Assembly: GCA_027315185.1 (NCBI GenBank)
Contig: DAHUYO010000008.1
Span: 1-64,000, forward strand
Reading direction: 5' to 3'
Length of the DNA: 64,000 bases
DNA from: Acidobacteriota bacterium
Lineage (GTDB): Bacteria; Acidobacteriota; Terriglobia; Terriglobales; SCQP01
Shown here in pieces: positions 35,031 through 44,000 of this stretch (positions are counted from its first letter, which is position 1; each line of letters begins with the position of its first letter). The notes beneath the pieces are model-generated. The model had not been told where the DNA came from. It did not search any database and was given only the letters and a program-made list of their open reading frames with translations. The translations under genes were made by a program, and so were the position numbers.

Positions 35031-35467
35031 CCCGCTACGCGGATACAAGCCTGCTGGCGTCGCTCTATCTCAACGACGCCCGCGCGGCGGAGTCGGTGGC
35101 GCTGCTGCGGACCCTTTCCATCCCGGTGACAGTGCTCGGCCGCATTGAACTGTTTAACGCTTTGCAACTGGCTGTCTTTCGCCGCCAAATCCCTGCCACC
35201 GAGGCGGCCGCCCTGCGCGCCACCATCGAGCAGGACCTGGCAAGCGGCGTATTGCGGATGACGCCGCTGCCGGCGCGGGTCTTTGAGCGTGCGGAGGCGC
35301 TAGTCGCGTCCCATTCGGCCGCGCTCGGGGCCCGGTCCCTGGATGTACTGCATGTCGCGACCGCGGTGGAATTAGGCGCGAATGTCTTCCTGACCTACGC
35401 CGCGCGCCAGGCGGCGTTAGCGCGCGCCTCGGGGCTGAAGGTGCGGCCGGCGGCATTGGGCGCTTGA
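35027..35467 (+). CDS. PIN-domain (VapC-like) toxin
   Basis: 146 residues from a TTG at 35027 overlapping the antitoxin stop (TTGA). PIN toxins are ribonucleases that cleave tRNA or rRNA when the antitoxin is lost. Three of the usual acidic residues are visible: Asp6 (RYADTSLL), Glu41 (GRIELFNAL) and Asp106 (SLDVLHVATA). The fourth, normally in a TFD motif, reads TYA (Ala125), so activity may be weakened. The antitoxin is Phd-like rather than VapB-like, a mixed pairing known elsewhere. Family B copy 3 follows. Confidence 0.87.
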   Translation: MTRYADTSLLASLYLNDARAAESVALLRTLSIPVTVLGRIELFNALQLAVFRRQIPATEAAALRATIEQDLASGVLRMTPLPARVFERAEALVASHSAALGARSLDVLHVATAVELGANVFLTYAARQAALARASGLKVRPAALGA

Positions 35468-35520
35468 TGCGCGCGGCGTGACGCCAGGCGCACGGCGGCT
35501 CCGGGGCGGGGCGCGCCGCG

Positions 35521-35600
35521 GTCCGAGGCCTAGGCGCGGCGGCGGCTTTTCCTGCGCAGGCTGGCTTCCCACCGATCCAGGTGGGTCAGACCGACGGCTC
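35521..35600 (+). repeat. Family B repeat, copy 3
   Basis: GGCCTAGGCGCGGCGGCGGC, TTTTCCTGCGCAGGCTGGC, TTCCCACC, a six-base loop and GGTGGGTCAGACC. It follows the toxin gene. Same strand as copies 1 and 2. Confidence 0.75.
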
Positions 35601-35667
35601 AGGTGTAGCCGGGCGGCGCGTCGCGACCCTGCATTCTCCCCAGAACCTGGGGAATGGCGCTCATCTC

Positions 35668-36096
35668 TCAGCCGGGGGTCGCTGCGGCACCGGCGGTGAG
35701 GAGGGCAACGCCGGCGTAGGCCAGGAAGAGCAGCATCAGCGCTAGCACCAGCAGCGCCAGCGGAAGGGCCCAAAACGCGCGATCGGCGGCCCAGTCCCAG
35801 ATGGCGGCGGCGGCCAGCAGTCCCAGCGCCACGACCTGCGGCTTGGCGCCCCAGCGACGCTGGAAGCCATTGTTGAGGATGCGGGGGAGATAAATGAAAC
35901 TGGCGACGGCGAGCAACCACCAATTGCCGTTGGGCAGCCGCCAGCCGGCGCCGCGGGCAAGGAAGCCGGGAGATTCGCGCAGAAGGTTTACGGCCAACAG
36001 CAGCAGCGCGGCGCCAACGGCGAACCGCAAGCCGCGACCGAAAACGCCCGGGTGGGGCAGCTTTTCCGAGTTGTCCGTGGCCGGATCAGCGGGCAT
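35668..36096 (-). CDS. Small four-helix membrane protein of unknown function
   Basis: 142 residues from the ATG at 36096. An acidic N-terminus is followed by four hydrophobic segments (GLRFAVGAALLLLAVNLL, WWLLAVASFIYLPRILNN, VVALGLLAAAAIWDWAAD and ALPLALLVLALMLLFLAYAG). I do not recognise the family. It is divergent from the secreted protein gene at 36281. The open frame upstream of 36096 lacks a start signal. Confidence 0.6.
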   Translation of the reverse strand: MPADPATDNSEKLPHPGVFGRGLRFAVGAALLLLAVNLLRESPGFLARGAGWRLPNGNWWLLAVASFIYLPRILNNGFQRRWGAKPQVVALGLLAAAAIWDWAADRAFWALPLALLVLALMLLFLAYAGVALLTAGAAATPG

Positions 36097-36280
36097 GCGC
36101 GATTCCCCGGGCCCATTATAGGCCGGCGGGAGGGCGGGGAGGCGGGCGGCCAGGAGTGATGGCAGGCCCGCGAGGCGAGCCTTCCAGCCAGGTAATACCC
36201 GACCGGATACCTGCGCCGCGGGGCCAGTTGCTGGTTGGCCCCGCCGGCCGCCAAACTCCGTTCCTAGGGAGAACTCTGCT

Positions 36281-36907
36281 ATGAGAAATAGGCTAATGGG
36301 CTGGGCGTTGGCGGCAGCGCTTGCCGTACCGGCATTCGCCGCGGCGCAGAGCCACCGCGTCGTCCGGCTGAAGGCGGAGAGGCAGCCCTCGCACGTCACG
36401 CCCCGCGACGCCGCCGTCTTCCGGGCAGCGTGGCGGGACGGATACGCCGCGGGTTTCATAAACGGGATGGCGGCACAGGCGACGGCGATTTCGTGCCAGC
36501 CAGAGACGATCCATGTCGGGTACACGGGGACCGACGCCCTGGGCGCGCAGTTCCAGTACGACCTGAGCGCCGACCTCGCCGCGTCGGGCTATTTTCAGCT
36601 GGTCCCGGCCGGGGCCCATGCGTGCTTTAACCTGGGCCTGGTGACGATCCGGAGCGTTGGCGCTTCGGGTGACGAGACGGCGATGGCGGCTGCGTACGCC
36701 CTTGACCAGGGCGGTGAACTGATCGGTGTGCATGTCCTGGCTTGCCCTGCCGACGCCATTGGCTCCATGGCGCGCGCGGCTGCATCCAGCATCGAACAGG
36801 ACGTTGCGTCCCTTCCTGCCAATGTGAAATTTCCCCTGCCGGGTACGCCCGCGATGACCCAGCTGCCCGAGATCGTGAAGAGCGCCGCGAAGATAGCGTC
36901 CCAATAG
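36281..36907 (+). CDS. Secreted hypothetical protein
   Basis: 208 residues from an ATG preceded by AGGGAGAA. The signal peptide is clear (LMGWALAAALAVPAFAAAQS). The mature part has three Cys residues and alternates short strands and helices (FRAAWRDGYAAGFINGMAA, HVGYTGTDALGAQFQYDL, NLGLVTIRSVGASGDETAMA). Not recognised. A family A repeat begins about 20 bases after its stop. Confidence 0.65.
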   Translation: MRNRLMGWALAAALAVPAFAAAQSHRVVRLKAERQPSHVTPRDAAVFRAAWRDGYAAGFINGMAAQATAISCQPETIHVGYTGTDALGAQFQYDLSADLAASGYFQLVPAGAHACFNLGLVTIRSVGASGDETAMAAAYALDQGGELIGVHVLACPADAIGSMARAAASSIEQDVASLPANVKFPLPGTPAMTQLPEIVKSAAKIASQ

Positions 36908-36926
36908 GGTGCCGTTCGCGGGGGTC

Positions 36927-37120
36927 GCGCCGTTTGCACTGAGGGCAAAGTCGGCGCGAAAAGGCCGCGAAATTCCGCAGGGAGGCCCGCCCCGGCCAGC
37001 GAAGCGGCGCCGCCCTCGGCGACGCGCCGGCTGGGCTGGGGCGAGCGGGCCCCCGGCCCGGCCTGGCGCGTAAGCGGGACGCCCCGCCGCAGGTGGGGCT
37101 GGGGCCCGCGCCCATCAATG
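36927..37120 (+). repeat. Family A, full composite copy
   Basis: The 5' palindrome (36927-36957) pairs GCGCCG with CGGCGC and TTTGC with GCAAA. The middle contains GCGACGCGCCGGCTGGGCTG, as in the copy at 28419. The 3' module (37069-37120) has CCCCGCC, GCA, GGTGGGG and ends GCCCGCGCCCATCAATG. The remaining sequence up to the UspA gene holds no supported gene. Confidence 0.72.
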
Positions 37121-37453
37121 TAGCCAGCATTGCAGGAGCGGCGCGGGCCGGGTCCTGCCGCAGCCATCTGCCGTACGGGCTCGTTTGCAGGAGATCGCGG
37201 CGCGGTGCGGTGTTGGCACGGCCGCTGGCGCCGCCAGCGCCGCTACTCCCGGGCGCCGCTGGGTGGCAAACCGGTCGGCTCGCCACGCGCGCGCATGGGG
37301 GGCCAGCCGCTCCGGCCGGAACTCCGGCGGTGCCAAGCGGCGGGCGCGAGGAGCGGTGGTCGCAATTTTCCCTCCACAACCGGGAATGTCGGCTTGGCAA
37401 GCTTGGTTCCGCAAACGGCACGCCAGTTGCTGACCGGTCTTCAGGGGTATTGC

Positions 37454-38335
37454 ATGACCAGCCCGCAGTCGGCTCCGGAGTTCAATATTCGCAATCTGGT
37501 GGTTCTGGTGGATGGAACAGCGGAATCGAGGCCCACGGTGGCAGCGGCGGCCGCGGTGGCGCGGTGGTTTCATGCCGGTGTCCACCTGCTGCATTTCATC
37601 CAATCGCGAGATTACGCCATGGCGGTACCGCAAACCTATGCGGAGGTCGTGGAAGACCTGCGCGGCCGGCATGAGGCGGAGCTGCGCGAGATCGCGGGCA
37701 GCGAGACGATGCGGGGGCTGGAGCCAAGGATTCACGTGGAACGGAGTGAAATCACCGAAGGCCTGGGCGCTTTCACCCGGGACCATGCGATTGACCTAGT
37801 CGTGGTCGGGAGCGCGGGCAAGGCGGGCCTGGTGAAATGGTTGGAAGGCTCAACCGCCGAAGAGGCGTTCCGCAATGCCGACGTGCCGGTGATGGTGCTG
37901 GGGCCGAATGCCGTCACCGGGGTTCCGCCGCGCGGCTTCCGCCGGATTCTGTGCGCCACCGACTTAAGCGCAGGGGCGCGGTCCGCCGCCGTGTTTGCGA
38001 TGGCCCTCGGGGAGCGCTGCCAGGCACGCGTGACGCTGTTGTACATCATGGCCGGCAATGCGAAACATCCCGAGCGGCGCAGCATCGCGATCGCCGAGGC
38101 CGCCATCGCCCTGCGGCGGTGGGCGGCGATGAGCGGCAGCGGCGGCGCGGAGCAGGTGGTGAGCGAAGGCGTTCCGGCGGAGGTGATCAGTGAGCTGGCG
38201 GCGGACATGAAGGCGGACTTGATCGTGGCGGGAGCGAAGCGGATGCCCATCCTGGGGATCACCGGGGCTTGGGCGACTGGCTACGCGGTGATGCGGGAAG
38301 CGCACTGCCCGACCGTGTTTGTGCGCGAGCCGTAA
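37454..38335 (+). CDS. Tandem universal stress protein (two UspA domains)
   Basis: 293 residues from the ATG at 37454. Domain 1 (about 12-145) runs from NLVVLVDGTAES to LVVVGSAGKAGLVKWLEGST and VPVMVLGPN. Domain 2 (about 155-293) runs from RRILCATDLSAGARSAAVFA to LIVAGAKRMPILG and CPTVFVREP. The G-x2-G-x9-G(S/T) ATP-binding loop is not clear in either domain, so it may be a non-ATP-binding type. Cytoplasmic. The frame extends upstream into repeat DNA but has no start signal there. Confidence 0.88.
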   Translation: MTSPQSAPEFNIRNLVVLVDGTAESRPTVAAAAAVARWFHAGVHLLHFIQSRDYAMAVPQTYAEVVEDLRGRHEAELREIAGSETMRGLEPRIHVERSEITEGLGAFTRDHAIDLVVVGSAGKAGLVKWLEGSTAEEAFRNADVPVMVLGPNAVTGVPPRGFRRILCATDLSAGARSAAVFAMALGERCQARVTLLYIMAGNAKHPERRSIAIAEAAIALRRWAAMSGSGGAEQVVSEGVPAEVISELAADMKADLIVAGAKRMPILGITGAWATGYAVMREAHCPTVFVREP

Positions 38336-38812
38336 CACCGGCGCGCGTGGGGTGGCCCCGCGAGGCGCATCCGCTGGCGGCGTCCACGGCGCGGCCACGG
38401 GGCGGACTTCGAAGCGCCTGCGTTTGTTTGTCCTATCCTTGCGCGCCGGGCTACGCTGCAATTCGCCGAGCGCGGCGCGGTGGCGCCACAACGGAGAGAG
38501 CCAAGGGGTGGGCGGCTGAGCCGCTTCGCCGCAACCGGCGGGGGGTAATGGCACAGCGGTGGGGGGAATCTCCCAGGGGACGCCCGGAATGGTGCAATGC
38601 GGGCGCCATGCGCCGCGCGGCCCGCCGCACGCGGCAGGCGGCGTTGCCGGCACAGCGAGCGATGGTTGCCGGCGTGCTGGACAAACGCGCAAGGCCGAGA
38701 TAGCGATGCAGCCGGCCGGGTCCTACACGAACTTGGACGACAACGGGTACGTTGGCGGGGCGCTCGCGGGAGGTGAACTGTGACGAAGCGAAAATCCGTT
38801 GAGAGGAATTCG
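38336..38812 (+). other. Intergenic, no gene firmly supported
   Basis: 477 bases. A 25-codon frame at 38706-38783 (MQPAGSYTNLDDNGYVGGAL...) overlaps the GTG at 38780 in a GTGA arrangement and might be a leader peptide, but there is no ribosome binding site for it. Nothing else is seen. Confidence 0.4.
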
Positions 38813-39451
38813 ATGCCGGCAGTGAAGCGGGCCGCCGCGATGGTCATGATCGTCGCAATGGCGGTGCTGGCGGCGATGGCGCAGCAACGGCAGCGGACGG
38901 AGGAAAAATCCACGACGCGGACACGATCCACGCAGCAGGCGCGGCCGGAGCCGAAGCGCTCCGCGGCGCGGCCAAGCTTTAACCACCAGGGGCCTCCGGG
39001 CGCCGGCGGCGGGCATATTCCGCGCGCGCCGCAGCGGGAATCGCGGCGGACGCCGCGGGAGCAACGCAGCACCAACCGGCAGCGGACGGACACCCAGGCC
39101 CGGCCGGGTGCGGTGGCGCCGCACGTTCTGGTGAAGGGGGACGTTTGGGTGGGGCGGTCCGTGCCCAACGATCCGCGCTATCGCCTGGCGCGTCCTTGGC
39201 GCTACGGCCGTTTTCCCGGCACCCTTGGGTCGCAACAGATTTGGCGGCTGCGCGGCGGCGGGCCGAGACGGTTTTGGTTTGGCAACTACGCCTTCATGGT
39301 GGCGCCGGTGGATTACGGCTGGTGCAACAACTGGCTGTGGAATGACGACGACATCGTGCTCTACCTAGATCCGGACCAGGTGGGCTGGTACATCGCCTAC
39401 AACGTGCGGCTGGGGACATGGGTGCACGTGGAGTACCTTGGGTTACTGTAG
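38813..39451 (+). CDS. Secreted Arg/Gln-rich protein with a C-terminal Trp/Tyr-rich domain
   Basis: 212 residues from the ATG at 38813, chosen over a GTG at 38780 because AGAGG precedes it. A signal peptide (VMIVAMAVLAAMAQQ) leads into about 75 basic, disordered residues. The conserved part is the last ~100 residues: GDVWVGRSVPNDPRYRLARP, WRLRGGGPRRFWFGNYAFMV, DYGWCNNWLWNDDDIVLYLD and GWYIAYNVRLGTWVHVEYLG. I associate this domain with small secreted proteins of Acidobacteriota. Function unknown. Confidence 0.75.
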   Translation: MPAVKRAAAMVMIVAMAVLAAMAQQRQRTEEKSTTRTRSTQQARPEPKRSAARPSFNHQGPPGAGGGHIPRAPQRESRRTPREQRSTNRQRTDTQARPGAVAPHVLVKGDVWVGRSVPNDPRYRLARPWRYGRFPGTLGSQQIWRLRGGGPRRFWFGNYAFMVAPVDYGWCNNWLWNDDDIVLYLDPDQVGWYIAYNVRLGTWVHVEYLGLL

Positions 39452-39669
39452 GCGGGCGGGGACTGTATAACCCGTGCGGTTTCGTGCGCGCCGGATGGCG
39501 CCGGCGGCTGAGGGAATTGCGTGCCGCACGCTTTTTTCGCGGCGGCCTGTAACCCAGCGGCAGCCGGCCGGCGTCCTATTAGGCGGGCGTCCGGGGAGTT
39601 CGGGATAGAGTTCACCCGGACGGTGGTCCCGCTCAGCGATGGGCGGCAGGCAGGCGAGGTCTTCATCTT

Positions 39670-40092
39670 ATGTCATCTTCTTCCGAAATCCCTCCCGCGC
39701 CGGGCCAGTTTGCCCGGAACGCGGCGCCATGGGCGGCGGCGCGCGCTGGGTCCGAGGCGGCGCGGCGCATCCTGGCGCCGACCCGCCGCCCAGCGGCTAC
39801 CGGCACCGCGGCGATGCCCTACGGCGGGCCGTCCGCGGGCGATGCGCGGCCGGCGTTTGGCATTCATCCCGACAGCGTGAATATCCTGTGGCGTTCCTAC
39901 CGCCGGATGGTGGAGCAGGCGGGGACCGCCGCGGCGTGGCGGCGGCTGCGAGCGGCGCAGGCGCGCATGGAAGCCAGCGAGTGGGTCGGCGCCATGCCTC
40001 CCGAGAACCGGCGGCGAATCGGGGAAATCTACGCGCGGATAGCCGCTTGGCTGCAATCGGTGGACATGGGCGGCGCACAGGGCGCGGCGTAA
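39670..40092 (+). CDS. Small hypothetical protein
   Basis: 140 residues from the ATG at 39670, with GCGAGG about ten bases before. The N-terminal half is Ala/Pro/Arg-rich and disordered. The C-terminal half looks helical (IHPDSVNILWRSYRRMVEQA, AAWRRLRAAQARMEASEWVG, RRRIGEIYARIAAWLQSVDM). No family recognised, no signal peptide. The coding call rests on the ribosome binding site and the helical second half. Confidence 0.5.
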   Translation: MSSSSEIPPAPGQFARNAAPWAAARAGSEAARRILAPTRRPAATGTAAMPYGGPSAGDARPAFGIHPDSVNILWRSYRRMVEQAGTAAAWRRLRAAQARMEASEWVGAMPPENRRRIGEIYARIAAWLQSVDMGGAQGAA

Positions 40093-40666
40093 GACGCTAC
40101 CTGGGACGCGGGCCGGGACGGGCGTGGGGGGCGGGCCGCGCCGGCGAGTGGGTGTAGTCGCGCCAGATTGCGCCGGGATTCTGGTCTTGGTTTTGCGGCG
40201 GGGGAAACGGATGCGGCTACGGCCGCCGTGGGGGTGGCTATACTGCCGCACGCGCAGGGCAAATTCGCGGGACGGTAGGGCGGCTGGCGATAACCGGTGG
40301 GTGCATTCGTGGCATGCCGCTGCGGGTTGGTTCAGCAGGGGATTTGGGATGCGCCGTACGCGGGCAATGCCCCGGGGGGTGGGGAATTGCGCGAACCACG
40401 GATGGGGAATGCCTGGAGAGCGGCCCGGCCGCCGCCTAATCCTGAAGGCCCAGAATCGCGGGACCATTGCTGGGCGCCCGCATTGCAGGATCATAGTTTT
40501 GTTGAGCGCCCCTTTCGTTGAGCGCCACACGTTATGGCGCTGCGGCTTTGCTCACCGTCTCGGTAGGCGTGGGAGCGCGTAGCGAAGTTATTGCCCTGCG
40601 GGAGCCCGCGGGCATGGCGTGGGAGGCGTCGGAAGCGATGGTCATCGGAGTGCAAGGAGAACCGTC
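40093..40666 (+). other. Intergenic, no gene supported
   Basis: 574 bases. Frames on both strands are Arg/Pro-rich and lack start signals. A short direct repeat GTTGAGCGCC occurs at about 40501 and 40518. A frame ending at 40669 overlaps the next ATG but starts nowhere clear. Confidence 0.4.
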
Positions 40667-40963
40667 ATGACCCCACGGACTGCATCCCTTGTTCCGCTTA
40701 TGGAGCGACGCCGCGGCGAGTCCAGCGGATTTCTCCGCGGCCAGCAGATCCTGATGCGCGCCATATTCCACCTGCTGCAACAGGAAACGCCGCCGGCCGC
40801 CGACGATGCGGTGCGATTTCTGCTGCGTCACATGACCACGCAGTTCCGCGCCGACGACCGGCCGCCGCGGCCTCCCGCGGTGGTGGCGCAAATGTCCGCA
40901 CGCAAGCCGCCGATTGATAGGCGCGGGACCTCAACCCCGCTTGCGGCGGGGCGTCCCGCTTAG
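40667..40963 (+). CDS. Small hypothetical protein whose 3' end lies in a family A repeat
   Basis: 98 residues from an ATG with a strong AAGGAG seven bases before. Residues 1-65 look like a helical cytoplasmic domain (GFLRGQQILMRAIFHLLQQE, DDAVRFLLRHMTTQFRADDR). The last ~17 residues (DRRGTSTPLAAGRPA) and the stop are encoded by the repeat at 40914-40970, so the original C-terminus may have been replaced. Not recognised. Confidence 0.5.
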   Translation: MTPRTASLVPLMERRRGESSGFLRGQQILMRAIFHLLQQETPPAADDAVRFLLRHMTTQFRADDRPPRPPAVVAQMSARKPPIDRRGTSTPLAAGRPA

Positions 40964-40970
40964 GGGCGCC
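40914..40970 (-). repeat. Family A, solo 3' module, inverted
   Basis: Read on the minus strand: TAAGCGGGACGCCCCGCCGC, AAGCGGGGTTGAGGTCCCGC and GCCTATCAA. The stem CCCCGC/GCGGGG is kept. It overlaps the end of the small gene at 40667. Confidence 0.65.
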
Positions 40971-41064
40971 TGAGGCTGGCTTAACCGCGCGGCGCGGAGG
41001 GCTGGGCGGATCCGCTCGTCCGCGGTGCAGGCCGGTGCAGTTGCGCAGGGTTCCAGACCTGGGT

Positions 41065-41070
41065 TAGGTT
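41065..41070 (+). promoter_or_regulatory. Probable -10 box of the FG-GAP protein gene
   Basis: TAGGTT six bases before the ATG at 41077; the gap (GGCGCC) holds no ribosome binding site. Confidence 0.35.
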
Positions 41071-41076
41071 GGCGCC

Positions 41077-44000
41077 ATGCGGTTGGCGCGGATGGGACTG
41101 CTGCTGGCGCTGGCGGTTGTAGCCGGTGGGGGGTACGGCCTTCGGGCGCAGGCGCCGCGGGGAGGGACCCGCGCGGGGTGGGCGGGTCCCACGGGGCGCT
41201 TCTTCGGCTGGCGGGTGGCCCGGCGCGAGGGCAGGGCCGCGGTAGCGTCGTTCCGCCGCGAGGCGGACCGGGTGGCGCGGCCACGACGATTCGGCCTGGT
41301 CGGGACGACGCCGAGCGCGAGCACTTCGGGGGCAGGGTTGGCGCTACCGGGTCTGGCGGCTCGACCCGCATTTCCGGCCGGCGCCTTGACTAGCGCGGTG
41401 GCGACGGGGGACTTCAACCGGGACGGGAAGGCGGACTTTATCGCCGCCGACGCGGCGCAAAACCGCCTCTGGCTGTACCTCGGCAACGGCAACGGAACGT
41501 TCCAGGCGCCGAGCCTCGTCGCCCTATCGGGCCAAACGCCCATATGCATGGCCGCTGGCGACCTTCAGGAAATGGGCTATGACGAGGATCTCGTGGTCGG
41601 GGAGGCCGACAGCGACTCGGTCGAGGTTCTACTGGCAAACGGGGATGGAACGTTCGCCCCTGGCACGCTATACACGATGCCGGGTCCCGTAATCGCTTTA
41701 CAACTGGCGGATGTGAATGGCGACGGTCATTTGGACATCGTGGCGCTGGTGGCTGGGGTGGGAGTCGAGGTGCTGCTCGGCAAGGGCAACGGGACGTTTG
41801 CGACGACGCCTCTGCTCAGTGCCGCGCAGCCAGGCGTCGGCCCGGCGGCGGTGGGCATGGTGGTCGCAAAGTTCAACAGTTCGGGACCACCGGGTATAGC
41901 ACTGGTCATTCCCGAACTTCAGTACGGCGGCTTCCCCGTAGACGTGCTGGCGGGCAACGGTGATGGAACATTTTCCAACGCCGTGATCGTGAGCCGAACG
42001 CTGGCCACGCCGCGCGCGATCACGGCGGGGGACCTTGGCGGCGGGTGTCAGGATTTGATTTACAGCGACGCCAGCGGCGAATTGCACGTGCTCCCGGGGA
42101 ACTGCGACGGCACATTTGGCGCTGAGACCGATTACATGATCGGCGACAACGAAGTTACATTGGCGGTGGCCGACGTCAACGGGGACGGGCACATGGACGT
42201 GGTGGGAACGGGGGCGTACGAGAACGCCCCGGACGACGCCGGATTTGCGATACCCGGATCGCCGCCGTTTGGCAACGTCGGCGGCGACTCGCTGGCGGTG
42301 ATGCTAGGTAACGGTCAAGGCGGATTGGCGCGGGCCAGGCTTTACCGAGGTGAGCCGTTCCTATATGGATTGGCGGCGGCCGATTTTCGCGGGGACGGAC
42401 GAACGGATTTCGTCGCTGTTTCGCAGAGCGCGGGCCAGGCGGTGCTGTTTTTCAACGATGGCAGCGGCGGCTTCGGGACTCCGGAGGGGGAGTCATTGGG
42501 GTTTACGCCGGGGCCGACCAACGATCTGGACAGCCTGCCGATGGCGGCGGACCTAAACGGGGACGGTCAGCCCGACTTGGGCTTTATTCAATTCGGCATG
42601 GACGGCGACCGTAATGCCGCGAGCGTTCTCAGCCAGGGCGGCTGGGTATATGGGCCGCCGGTGGTGTCGGCGCTCATGAATCCGGCGCCGCCCGGCAGCG
42701 GCGAGATCGCCGACTGCCTGATCGGCCAGTTCCATGACGGGCAGACGCCGGATCTGGTTTGCGGCGGGGTGGGAACTAGCAACGAGGCGGAAATCGCATT
42801 TGGGAACGGAGACGGAACATTTGCGCCGCCGGTTACGCTGGGTGGTCCGGAGCCGCAGCCGGCGATGCTGGTGGCGGGCGACTTCAATGGCGACGGACAT
42901 TTGGACTTCGCCGCCGTGACCGCCCTGCCCAACAGCACGGATCCGGCCGCGTTGGGTATCGCTGTGTTCCTGGGCCACGGCGATGGCACGTTCACGGAGG
43001 TGGACAGTACCGCGCCCATGCCCGTACCAGCCGCTTGGGATGGGTCGGTGGTGTGGTCTACCTATACCGGGCTTACCGCCCTGTATGCGGGGGATTTCAA
43101 CCATGATGGCAAGCTCGACCTGCTGGCGGCGACACCGCGAGAAGTGGTGACCTTAGCCGGCAACGGCGATGGGACCTTCGGGCCGCCGCAGCCGGTGCCG
43201 GTCAGCGCGTGGGATGACGTGAAGGTATTTCAGGCGCAGGCGGGAGGACCGTGGGTGCTGGCGGCGGTTCCGGGGCAAGCGGCTTTCGCCGCCCAGCCCG
43301 CCACGCCGCCGACCGTGGAAATTTACCTGGGCCAGCCGGACGGCAGTTTCGCGCTGAGCCAAAGCTTTACGCTGCAACAATGGAATGCGCTACCGGATCC
43401 GGGAGACATGATCGTGGGCACGATCGCGTTGCCGATTGTCGGGGACTTCAACGGCGACGGGATTCCAGATATGGCGATCGGCGAGACCGACAACTTCCGC
43501 GAGCCGCAACCCGGCATTTACGGCGACTCGCAGATCCAGTTCCTGGTCGGACGCGGTGACGGCACCTTCGTACTGGACAACGACGTGTTCCCAATGTACA
43601 AACCGGAACTGCCCCAGGAGGCAGTGCCGGGCGGTAGCGGCGCGGAGGGCCTGGTGGAGTTCGACGACGTGGTTTCGGGAATGACTGTGATCCCGCCGGC
43701 GGCGGGCCCGCCGTTTCAGTTAGCGCTAATGGGAACCCCGATTGCCGGAACTACCGGGCAAGGGGAGGTCACCCTGGCGCTGCCGTCGGCCACCGATACC
43801 ACGATTACCCTCGCCAGCTCCGAGGCCGGCGTCACCGTGCCGGCGAGCGTCGTGGTGCCCGCGGGCTCGTCGTCGGCGACGTTCAGCGTGCAAGTCCAGG
43901 GGGTGAGCCGGGCACTGCCGTTTAACATCACAGCTAGCAACGGAACCTACGCCACCAGCGCGACAGGGACTCTGGCGTGGAGCACGCCGGGATTTGCGTT

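Noticed and set aside
33664-35600. A true integron
   Set aside because: No integrase gene and no clear attC core sites; kept only as a layout resemblance.
38706-38783. 25-codon frame overlapping the GTG at 38780
   Set aside because: No ribosome binding site and no conserved feature; the ATG at 38813 is the better start for the next gene.
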